Positions 1 through 5,775 of a stretch of 5,775 nt of DNA are shown piece by piece. Position numbers and translations under genes: made by a program. This DNA is from JBCCWR01 sp039193385. Its GTDB lineage: Bacteria; Verrucomicrobiota; Verrucomicrobiia; Methylacidiphilales; JBCCWR01. Every line of letters starts with the position of its first letter. Positions within the stretch are counted from its first letter, which is position 1. The DNA lies in NCBI GenBank assembly GCA_039193385.1, contig JBCCWR010000135.1, positions 1 through 5,775 on the forward strand, read 5' to 3'. The notes under the pieces are model-generated. The model was not told the origin of the DNA. It worked only from the letters and a program-made list of their open reading frames with translations, and ran no database searches.

Positions 1-97
1 AATTTTTATTACAATAATTGCATTTATAATAAATTTTTTCCATACCATTGCAGATGCTACAGATAATACCACTAAAGGGCTCACTGCTTTGTAGCAT
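1..97 (-). CDS. Possible 5' gene fragment with a paired CxxC (zinc-knuckle-like) motif, runs off the left edge
   Basis: An open frame starts at the ATG at 97-95, directly after an in-frame TAA, and stays open for 32 codons to the edge. It encodes cysteines at residues 13, 16, 26 and 29, i.e. ICSIC, nine residues, then CNYC followed by NK. Two CxxC pairs at this spacing suggest a small zinc ribbon, as found at the N-terminus of some transposases, methyltransferases and nucleases; I cannot choose among these. No good Shine-Dalgarno is visible (only GAG about 12 nt upstream). The stretch is short and AT-rich, so an open frame by chance is quite possible. An alternative frame from the ATG at 48-46 is also open and reads as a hydrophobic N-terminus. 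Confidence 0.35.
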   Translation of the reverse strand, partial: MLQSSEPFSGIICSICNGMEKIYYKCNYCNKN

Positions 98-100
98 TTA

Positions 101-130
101 ATTATATCTCAGACTAAAATATAGACCCAA
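101..130 (-). promoter_or_regulatory. Candidate promoter for the left-edge frame
   Basis: On the minus strand TTGGGT (130-125) and a perfect TATAAT (106-101) are 18 bases apart. The predicted start of transcription would fall at or next to the ATG at 97, implying a leaderless message. An overlapping TATATT at 123-118 would leave a short leader instead. The -35 match is poor and the region is AT-rich, so this is weak support. Confidence 0.25.
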
Positions 131-268
131 TCGAAGGGGCTCTGACTTACTTTGAGTAGGCCGTTAAATGTCAAAAATAGATTTTATTAGGAACTTCTAG
201 GCATCTTATCCTCTGCCCAAGATGGCAGCGCGTCGCTAATTATTAATGAAGAAGCAAGCGTAGACAGT

Positions 269-301
269 AAAAACAGGTCGGGGAATATCCTCCGACCTGT
301 T
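269..301 (-). terminator. Rho-independent terminator of the large gene
   Basis: Reading leftward, AACAGGTCGG (301-292) pairs perfectly with CCGACCTGTT (281-272), giving a 10-bp GC-rich stem with a 10-nt loop that may pair further through an inner GG/CC. The stem runs straight into a T tract, five T in a row at 273-269. It lies 92 nt after the TAG stop and in the right orientation. Read rightward there is no T tract, so it serves the minus strand only. It implies that the large gene ends its transcription unit here. Confidence 0.85.
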
Positions 302-313
302 GGCAAGGTTACT

Positions 314-359
314 GTAAGAGCCTGTCGCTTTAAAGCAGTCAAGTATCCGGGCCTCTTAC
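314..359 (-). repeat. Inverted repeat in the 3' untranslated segment
   Basis: GTAAGAG (314-320) is complementary to CTCTTAC (353-359), and the 10-base perfect palindrome GCTTTAAAGC (327-336) lies between them. In the transcript this could form a branched structure between the stop codon and the terminator. It has no T tract of its own, so it is not a second terminator. It may merely stabilise the 3' end, or be chance. Confidence 0.3.
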
Positions 360-393
360 TAGAACTAGGATTCGATCTTCTTCGATAGATTCT

Positions 394-3300
394 CTAATAT
401 CCGGCCAGGGTGGCGATTTCTGCCGGAGTTAAAGCACGATTCCATATAGCAAAGTCATCCACATAACCTGCTAAATTTTCAGGCTTTGTGCCGCTGGCGT
501 ATTGACTGTTATCTACCACGCCGCCAATGCCTACGTTATCTATATGGTCCGATAATTGCATACCCACACTATTGTCGGCATCAAACTCCACTCCATCAAG
601 GTAAGCAAAAAACTGACCCGCTGCTGGCGCCAATGGATTCTCTGTAGCATCAAGCACCAGTGCTACATGATACCATTGATTCGCTACTATTCCGCTGACA
701 GTCCGCCAGGTGCCTTCCCAGATGGCTGTATCCTCTCCATCCAGATTTTTATCCCAGCCGCCGACGTATAATGTGTCGCCGTCCAGGTAGATGTTTAGAC
801 CACGCACATTGCCGCCTTCTTCATAGATCATTTGACGCCCAGTGACTTCATCCACAGCAAACCAAAGAGAAACTGTTCTCTCGGTAAAGGGTGCATTGCC
901 ATTATTCAAGTCAGCATGATCATCAATGGCAATGACATCGCCCACTCCATTGAGTCGAACACTTCCTGCAAAGATACCGATATCTTCCAGCACTGAGGCT
1001 CCACCCTCCAGACTCAGGGTCAGGTTCTCATCACTATCGGCAACATCCACATCAAAAGGACTGTAAGCCAGGCGCGATTCGGAAGACACTTCTGGAACCG
1101 TTGAGACGAAGATCGGATTAACAGGTTCTAAGAATTCGCTGGATATAATCTGTAAGCCAGATACCGCATCAACGCCTCCATCCGATTGAAGTTGTCCTGT
1201 GATCTCGCCCTCACTATTGGAAGTGTAGGTAAAGTCCATGTAATTTTCCCTTGGCATCCTAATCAATTCATTGTTGGCTGGGACGGAAAAGTAACCACGG
1301 TTGCCCGCATAATTACCATTACCTGCCACTTGGCCGAAGATGCGGATGGTATACTCCGTATCTGGGTTCAACCCGCTGAAGCGCCAGCGAAGGTTTCTAC
1401 CAGCTACACCAAGCTGCGTATAAACCACATCACATCCCAGTGAGTCCGTAGCACTGGTGTCTTCCCAAGTGCGATAAATCTTCCCATCATAATTCAACTC
1501 AAACTGAACGGATGTCGTATTACCTTTTCCATCGATCAGATTATCGAGCGTCGGACTACTTGTTTGTGATAGAGCGTCTCCAGGACCTACGACGAGACTG
1601 TTCCACGTTCCATCCTGACCCGCTATAGGCTCCATAGCAGCATTGCCAGGGGTTGTTCCAGAGCCAGAATAGGTGTTCACGCCACCGGTCTTCGTGGTAT
1701 CGAAGTCGATGCTGATTAGATCCGTAACTTCTGTTACATCAATCTCTAACTGGACCTCAGCAAGGCCTCCCTGACCATCAGATGCCTCAATAATAAAGAC
1801 ATTGTTACCCGCATCACCGTTGGTAGGTGTTCCGCTCAGAGTTCCATCAGCTGCCACATTCAACCAATCTGGTCCTGAGACTTTGTTGTAGCTCAATACA
1901 TCACCATCGACATCACTGGCTGTGCCAGCAACGGTGCCACTGTAAGCACTACCTCCACTGGCACCAGTTGCCGTGATCAAGCCTTCACTAAAGCTCGGTT
2001 GGTAATTAAAGGCCGAAGCGATGCTAGAAGTGATCTGCACGCCAGACATGGCGTCAATGTCTCCGTCGGAATGAAGTCGACCGGTAATTTGGCCCTGGCT
2101 ATCTGAGAGCACGGTAAAGTCCATATAATTCTGTGAAGACATGGGGATCAATGAGCCATTGACAGGCACAGCAAAATTGCCTCGATTGCTAGCCCAGCCA
2201 CCAGAGCCGCTAACTTGACCGAAGACACGGATGGTGTATTGCGTATCAGGTCGCAAGCCATTAAAGCGCCATTTGACGTTTCTGCCTGCTATACCATACT
2301 GCGTATAGATCACATCGCGTCCTAATATATCGGGCGTGTTGCTATCTTCCCAGGTGCGATAAACCAGTCCTTCGTAATTCAACTCAAACTGGACCGATGT
2401 TGCTTGTCCCTTACCATCCAGCAGATTACTAAATGTCGGATTTGTTTTTAGAGATCTAGCATCTCCCGGACCCACCGTAAGGCTATTCCACAAGCTACTC
2501 TGACCGGGCAGAGGTACCATATTGGCATTTCCAGGGGTTATGCCTGAGCCGGAATACGTATTCACACTACCGGTCTTCGTGGTATCAAAATCGATACTGA
2601 TCAAATCTTGAGCCGCTACTACCGCAATGTTGAGCTGCGCTTCGTCGGTGCCTCCCTGGCCATCTGCAACCATAACGGTGAAGTAGTTAACACCCAGATC
2701 ACCTGAGGTAGGTGTGCCGCTGAGCGTGCCGTCCGCTGCTATATCGAGCCAAGCTGATCCAGAGACTTTGCTGTATGTCAGCGTGTCCCCATCAGCATCT
2801 GTTGCAGACGTAGCGATCGTGTCAGTGTAAGCCATGTCCTCAGAGGCGTCGGATACAAGGATCGGGTCAGAGGCAAAGGCAGGTGGAACATTGGGAGGAC
2901 CTATTCCTTTTTCGACCAGGATAACCCAGTCGCTGGATGTATTTGCGGGTGGAGCACCAAGGCTAGCTGTGGTGCCTCCATAAATCCACTGGACTGTTCC
3001 ATCTTGCAAACTGCCACCATTGCGAGGATCAAACCATTGTACACGATAACTTCCTGTTTCTTCACTGAGATCCAAGTTTGTTGTTCCACCCGATGGAAGA
3101 TAAATTAGATACTGATTTCCTTCATCTGCCAGAGAATAATTGCCAGGATCAACAAGCGCATTATTCGGGCTCATTGCATTCAAATCAGTTAGATGAGCTG
3201 ACATAAACTCAATAGCCTCAGCCATGAGCGTATAGTAAGAGGCATAGATACTATAATCATCCTTAAAACCTGTTACGTCTTTGTTATTATAGAAACCAAC

Positions 3301-5517
3301 GCCTGCGCTTCCCGCAGTCAAAGAAGCCCACACGACATTCTTTCTCCATGAGCCAATACTGGGATACTGCTCACCCGCATAAGGTTCATCGTAGGAAACG
3401 ACCCATGGACGACCGCTAGCCTCTGACTGGGTTCTCCAGTGAGAAATGCTATCATGTCCATAACTCGGGTCTGTATAGATACCCTGATAGCTCACACCTG
3501 TGAAAGGGGCATCCCCCAATAAGTTTGTAAAAATAGCTTCGCCGGGGCCATTAATCGGATTATGAATGACGATTTGATCGTCTTTATATGGCAGTAGATT
3601 ATGCAAATAGGAGGCAAAAGCTATCTGGTCAGTCTCATCGTTGGCGAGACCAAATGTGCCATTGGTTTGCCAGCTATTTTCTTCGCCTATATTCCAGGTG
3701 ACTGCATTGAGGTAGCCGAAGCGGGCGACCAGCTCGCGGTAGTAAAGCTTGCGCGTTTCCGCAAATGTAATCTCGGGATCACCCACGGGCTTGGCCTGGT
3801 TTTCGTGATACTCAAAGAAAGATTGATTTTCCTGCTCACTGAGCACCATGTGCATCATCATGCCTTTCGACATCATATGATCAAAGAGCTTTTGCCACTG
3901 CTCCAGCTTGGAGACATCGTAGTCCATTAGCGCATCGGGAAATTCCAGCACTACAGGGCTTACTTGCGTTGAATTAAGGCTTTTCCAGTGCCCCGTAAAG
4001 GGAAAGCTTTTTTTGCCATCCCCTTCGATATTATTCATCAGAGCGTAGTGGCAGTTAACTCCCAGATCTGTCAAATAATTCACAAGCCCGATGATCCCTT
4101 TACCTTCCTGATTCACAGTCCATGTGGGATCGCCGCTAACCCAGTCCTGAACATGATCGCGGTAATCCCGGCTTTCTCCATTGGTTCCATCAAATTCAGT
4201 ATAAGTTAGAAGTAGTTCGGTAGAATTAGCTTCAGCTTTGAGGAAAACACCTGCCCCACCCATCCATTCAGGATAAGCCTTACCGGTGTACACAAGCTTG
4301 CCTTTGTCAGGCGCACGAAAATCTTTTCCGGTTTTATCAGATGCTTCGATATCAAATGATCCCTTAACGCCATCATAGGGAGTCAGTTCGGTTCCTCCCG
4401 TTGCGAGAGCGACTCCAGAACCAGAACGAAAATCGACCTCATAATTCCATGTGCCGGTAGTTGTGGGGGTGAAATGAGCTCGCCAGATATTACCCGAAGT
4501 AGCCGATGTATTAGCCGCATCACCGTCGGCAGCAAAATAGCCAGGAACAACGATCGTTTCAGAGCCATTGGTGAACGTGACGGTCATTCGATAGTCCATA
4601 AAGGGGTTGGGATCGTCACCCTCTGTTGCTTCAGGACCTTCGATATCCAGTGTGGTCTTGTGCCATTGCTTTAACTCACCTGTGACATTAACAGCAACAT
4701 TTGAGTAACGTAATTGGTCTAATTGATGTTGGGCCCCTTTACTGCGGGCGAAAGCAAAACTATTGAGAAAATTATAGGAAGGAGTATCTGCAGCATCTGC
4801 AGCATCCTCTAAGCGATAGAATCCCAGCGTATCCAGAGCAAATTTCTTGGAGCGAACAGATAGTTGAATTCGATAAGTCCCCTCTTCTTCGAATTCATAA
4901 ACGAGTCTTTTATCCGTTGGAGCTTTACCTTCCCAGTGCCAGATATTAGTAAATTGTTCTTGAGGATTTGTTTGTCGGCGCGGCCAGTTTACCGTGTAAG
5001 CTTTATACCATGTTTCCCATGAATGGCCTAGACCTTCGGTCACCATTTTAGGAGTCGGCGTGCCATATCTTCCCTGAACTCTAAACCAAACATCGTTTGC
5101 CGTATCATGATGCGAATGAGGAACTTGCATGTTAGAGCGCATGACAAAGCAATAAAGTCCTGGGGTATTAATCTTAAATTCATAGTTCAATCGACCTTCT
5201 ACCACTTTAAGGGTTCGATCCAAACGCCCCACAATGTAAGCGCCTCCATGAACCCCGTCATTGCGATAATAAGGTCCTTCACTCTGACTTCGATCAAAAG
5301 GATCGATCACTGGCTCATTAGTATAAAGACTCCACGCCTTACTGGTAGGAGATACTTCTGGGGCAGCCTCTGCTTCTATGAGGACAAAGCCATCCGTTTC
5401 TTCGAAAAGCACCTGTGCTTTACTTACGGAGCCCATTAAAAATAGCATAGTAAAGATCACAAATAATCTTTTCCAGGCGCGACACAAATTGATTCTTTTA
5501 AACATTGTATGGTTCAT
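394..5517 (-). CDS. Secreted multidomain glycoside-hydrolase-like protein (DUF5060, TIM barrel, duplicated accessory modules, LamG)
   Basis: Probably an exported polysaccharide-degrading enzyme; the substrate is unknown. Visible layout by residue: signal peptide 1-34 (basic start, hydrophobic core about 18-31, cleavage after SKA); carbohydrate-binding-like beta-sandwich 36-236 (IEAE near the start, LDTLGFYRL at the end); DUF5060 about 273-392 (NPFMDYRMTVTF, then FTPTTTGTWNYEV); (beta/alpha)8-barrel about 405-775 with YDVSKLEQW, SEQEN (560-564), KLYYRELVARFG and WNIGEEN (608-614). From the clan-A pattern I infer acid/base E613 (or E612) and nucleophile E711 in YDEP. A collagen-binding-type sandwich follows at about 786-870 (YLPSGG, WFDPRNGG, SSDWVIL). 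Next are Ig-like domain 877-970, unnamed module 971-1165, second Ig-like domain 1171-1265, second module 1266-1460, a partial Ig-like stretch about 1464-1507, and LamG 1513-1705 (GYVDDFAIWNRALTPAEI). The stop is TAG. Starts at codon 1 or codon 5 (5505) are both compatible with the signal peptide; neither has a clear Shine-Dalgarno, and an in-frame stop at 5545-5547 rules out an earlier start. Only three cysteines remain after cleavage. The reading frame is certain, the fold strongly supported, the activity inferred. Confidence 0.95.
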   Translation of the reverse strand: MNHTMFKRINLCRAWKRLFVIFTMLFLMGSVSKAQVLFEETDGFVLIEAEAAPEVSPTSKAWSLYTNEPVIDPFDRSQSEGPYYRNDGVHGGAYIVGRLDRTLKVVEGRLNYEFKINTPGLYCFVMRSNMQVPHSHHDTANDVWFRVQGRYGTPTPKMVTEGLGHSWETWYKAYTVNWPRRQTNPQEQFTNIWHWEGKAPTDKRLVYEFEEEGTYRIQLSVRSKKFALDTLGFYRLEDAADAADTPSYNFLNSFAFARSKGAQHQLDQLRYSNVAVNVTGELKQWHKTTLDIEGPEATEGDDPNPFMDYRMTVTFTNGSETIVVPGYFAADGDAANTSATSGNIWRAHFTPTTTGTWNYEVDFRSGSGVALATGGTELTPYDGVKGSFDIEASDKTGKDFRAPDKGKLVYTGKAYPEWMGGAGVFLKAEANSTELLLTYTEFDGTNGESRDYRDHVQDWVSGDPTWTVNQEGKGIIGLVNYLTDLGVNCHYALMNNIEGDGKKSFPFTGHWKSLNSTQVSPVVLEFPDALMDYDVSKLEQWQKLFDHMMSKGMMMHMVLSEQENQSFFEYHENQAKPVGDPEITFAETRKLYYRELVARFGYLNAVTWNIGEENSWQTNGTFGLANDETDQIAFASYLHNLLPYKDDQIVIHNPINGPGEAIFTNLLGDAPFTGVSYQGIYTDPSYGHDSISHWRTQSEASGRPWVVSYDEPYAGEQYPSIGSWRKNVVWASLTAGSAGVGFYNNKDVTGFKDDYSIYASYYTLMAEAIEFMSAHLTDLNAMSPNNALVDPGNYSLADEGNQYLIYLPSGGTTNLDLSEETGSYRVQWFDPRNGGSLQDGTVQWIYGGTTASLGAPPANTSSDWVILVEKGIGPPNVPPAFASDPILVSDASEDMAYTDTIATSATDADGDTLTYSKVSGSAWLDIAADGTLSGTPTSGDLGVNYFTVMVADGQGGTDEAQLNIAVVAAQDLISIDFDTTKTGSVNTYSGSGITPGNANMVPLPGQSSLWNSLTVGPGDARSLKTNPTFSNLLDGKGQATSVQFELNYEGLVYRTWEDSNTPDILGRDVIYTQYGIAGRNVKWRFNGLRPDTQYTIRVFGQVSGSGGWASNRGNFAVPVNGSLIPMSSQNYMDFTVLSDSQGQITGRLHSDGDIDAMSGVQITSSIASAFNYQPSFSEGLITATGASGGSAYSGTVAGTASDVDGDVLSYNKVSGPDWLNVAADGTLSGTPTNGDAGNNVFIIEASDGQGGLAEVQLEIDVTEVTDLISIDFDTTKTGGVNTYSGSGTTPGNAAMEPIAGQDGTWNSLVVGPGDALSQTSSPTLDNLIDGKGNTTSVQFELNYDGKIYRTWEDTSATDSLGCDVVYTQLGVAGRNLRWRFSGLNPDTEYTIRIFGQVAGNGNYAGNRGYFSVPANNELIRMPRENYMDFTYTSNSEGEITGQLQSDGGVDAVSGLQIISSEFLEPVNPIFVSTVPEVSSESRLAYSPFDVDVADSDENLTLSLEGGASVLEDIGIFAGSVRLNGVGDVIAIDDHADLNNGNAPFTERTVSLWFAVDEVTGRQMIYEEGGNVRGLNIYLDGDTLYVGGWDKNLDGEDTAIWEGTWRTVSGIVANQWYHVALVLDATENPLAPAAGQFFAYLDGVEFDADNSVGMQLSDHIDNVGIGGVVDNSQYASGTKPENLAGYVDDFAIWNRALTPAEIATLAGY
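1138..2007 (-). repeat. Intragenic tandem unit, copy 2: cadherin-like Ig domain plus unnamed 195-residue module
   Basis: This covers residues 1171-1460. By hand count the 195-residue module shares about 131 identical positions with copy 1 (roughly two thirds) without a gap, and the core of the Ig-like part (1200-1262) shares about 39 of 63. The strictly kept stretches are ISIDFDTTKTG, SVQFELNY, YRTWED, AGRN, TIR.FGQV, NRG and YMDFT. A clear difference is C1362 in copy 2 where copy 1 has R1067. The divergence, mostly conservative changes, argues for an old but not ancient in-frame duplication kept under selection. Confidence 0.85.
2023..2889 (-). repeat. Intragenic tandem unit, copy 1: cadherin-like Ig domain plus unnamed 195-residue module
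   Basis: This covers residues 877-1165 of the large protein. The first part (877-970) is a putative-Ig/cadherin-like domain, recognisable by DADGDTLTYSKVSG, WLDIAADGTLSGTP and ADGQGG; the DxDGD run is a likely calcium ligand. The second part (971-1165) begins ISIDFDTTKTG, carries YSGSG, WNSL, VGPGD, SVQFELNY, YRTWED, the fibronectin-like phrase LRPDTQYTIRVFGQ and YMDFT, and ends MSGVQITSS. The alternating hydrophobic pattern suggests an all-beta fold. I cannot assign the second part to a named family; a carbohydrate-binding or spacer role is inference. It matches copy 2 at a constant offset of 295 residues (885 bp). Confidence 0.85.
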
Positions 5518-5584
5518 TTTTTTGTATGGATGTTGGTTTTGATTCTAAAATACTTGGTTCATTACTAGGATTGGGGCTAATCAT
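5498..5584 (-). CDS. Possible 28-residue leader ORF overlapping the start of the large gene
   Basis: An ATG at 5584-5582 opens a 28-codon frame that ends in TAA at 5500-5498. It therefore covers both candidate starts of the large gene (5517 and 5505) in a different frame. It is preceded by AAGGAG (5601-5596), 11 nt from this ATG. A closer ATG (5588-5586, 7 nt away) gives only three codons before TAG. The peptide is rich in Ser, Pro, Asn and Glu, with no membrane segment and no regulatory codon run that I recognise. The large gene's own starts lack a Shine-Dalgarno, so translational coupling from this ORF is a reasonable inference. It is too short to be proven from sequence. Confidence 0.3.
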   Translation of the reverse strand: MISPNPSNEPSILESKPTSIQKNEPYNV

Positions 5585-5595
5585 TCATTATTCAG

Positions 5596-5601
5596 CTCCT
5601 T
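5596..5601 (-). promoter_or_regulatory. Shine-Dalgarno-like AAGGAG upstream of the large gene
   Basis: This is the only strong ribosome-binding match on the minus strand just upstream of the large gene. It is about 78 nt from the ATG at 5517, too far to serve it directly, but correctly spaced (7 nt) for the ATG at 5588 and usable (11 nt) for the ATG at 5584. It therefore marks translation of a leader rather than of the main frame, or is coincidental. Confidence 0.4.
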
Positions 5602-5608
5602 ACATCGA

Positions 5609-5628
5609 TTTATACGCTACGGCGTAGC
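5609..5628. promoter_or_regulatory. Candidate operator/promoter in the divergent intergenic region
   Basis: The inverted repeat GCTAC-GGC-GTAGC (5616-5628) has 5-bp arms around a 3-base centre. Next to it, on the minus strand, is TATAAA (5614-5609), a five-of-six match to a -10 box. No convincing -35 is seen at the expected distance, and transcription from this box would start almost on the AAGGAG. The repeat could be a small operator shared by the two divergent transcription units, or chance. Confidence 0.2.
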
Positions 5629-5655
5629 TAGTAGTAGGCGGTAACCAGTGTATCA

Positions 5656-5775
5656 ATGAGTCTAAATAAGAATGATTTTTCTACTCTAGACCGCTCGCGA
5701 TTTATCAATCTCCCCTTCATTCGTAAGCTTAGATCAGGAGACTTTTTGGTAATATATTTATCAACTAACATAGTG
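5656..5775 (+). CDS. Possible 5' end of a divergent gene, runs off the right edge
   Basis: An ATG at 5656 opens 40 codons to the window edge, and the frame is closed upstream by a TAG, so this is its only ATG start. The first 27 or so residues are polar and charged (MSLNKNDF..., FIRKLRSG). They are followed by FLVIYLSTNIV, which looks like the beginning of a membrane segment. A short cytoplasmic lead into a first helix would suit an integral membrane protein such as a polysaccharide flippase, but that is only an impression. There is no clear Shine-Dalgarno (GGCGG about 14 nt upstream at best). The opposite strand is also open here for 47 codons, so the assignment is uncertain; the divergent layout with a 138-bp gap to the large gene favours this one. 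Confidence 0.4.
   Translation, partial: MSLNKNDFSTLDRSRFINLPFIRKLRSGDFLVIYLSTNIV

Noticed and set aside
75..148. Short direct repeat around GGGCTC (near 77 and 138).
   Set aside because: Six to eight bases, imperfect flanks and only two copies; easily chance.
202..224. Hairpin CATCTT...AAGATG as a second terminator or small RNA.
   Set aside because: Only six pairs with an 11-base loop and no following T tract on either strand.
361..393. A tRNA T-arm-like GGATTCGATC (plus strand), considered as a tRNA end or attachment-site remnant.
   Set aside because: The flanking bases do not form the 5-bp T stem, and no acceptor, anticodon or D arm can be built around it.
3601..5439. Several plus-strand open frames of 66-110 codons inside the large gene (3601-3930, 3988-4209, 4474-4674, 5107-5439).
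   Set aside because: They lie wholly antisense to well-recognised domains of the large protein, show no family motifs, and are expected as antisense shadows of a long coding frame.
5628..5771. Minus-strand open frame of 47 codons (ATG 5771-5769, stop TAG 5630-5628), open to the right edge.
   Set aside because: It is strongly basic, resembles nothing I recognise, and overlaps the plus-strand frame from 5656, whose reading looks more protein-like and fits a divergent layout. It remains a live alternative, so it is recorded here rather than as a feature.
1..5775. CRISPR array, insertion sequence or riboswitch.
   Set aside because: No regularly spaced short direct repeats, no terminal inverted repeats or transposase core, and no recognisable aptamer motif. 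The only long repeat is the in-frame domain duplication.

Overview
The window is dominated by one very large leftward gene (394-5517, minus strand, 1707 codons). It encodes a secreted, modular carbohydrate-active-enzyme-like protein. In order it has a signal peptide, an N-terminal carbohydrate-binding-like beta-sandwich, a DUF5060 domain, a (beta/alpha)8-barrel with a WNIGEEN acid/base motif and a YDE nucleophile motif, and a small 'collagen-binding'-type beta-sandwich. Then come two tandem copies of a unit made of a cadherin-like Ig domain plus a 195-residue domain I cannot name, a broken third Ig domain, and a C-terminal LamG/concanavalin-like domain. I found no sorting signal (PEP-CTERM, LPXTG or type IX) at the C-terminus.

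This style of protein, many beta-sandwich modules around a DUF5060/TIM-barrel core, is typical of polysaccharide-degrading Verrucomicrobiota and relatives (Planctomycetota, Lentisphaerota) and also occurs in Bacteroidota. A marine verrucomicrobial source is my best guess, but nothing in the DNA proves it. The substrate cannot be read from the sequence.

Layout. Positions 1-97 hold a possible 5' gene fragment on the minus strand that runs off the left edge, with two CxxC pairs resembling a zinc knuckle. Positions 98-271 are AT-rich and hold only a weak promoter candidate. A strong rho-independent terminator for the big gene lies at 269-301, and 302-393 is its 3' untranslated segment. Upstream of the gene, 5518-5655 is a short intergenic region with a good Shine-Dalgarno sequence, a 28-codon leader ORF overlapping the big gene's start, and a small inverted repeat. 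From 5656 to the right edge there is a possible divergent plus-strand gene start.

How the parts work together (inference): the big gene looks monocistronic, with its own terminator and a divergently transcribed neighbour. The product would be exported by Sec, bind glycan through its accessory beta-sandwiches and cleave it with the central barrel. The unnamed duplicated domain, the leader ORF and the degenerate third repeat are the points most worth following up.
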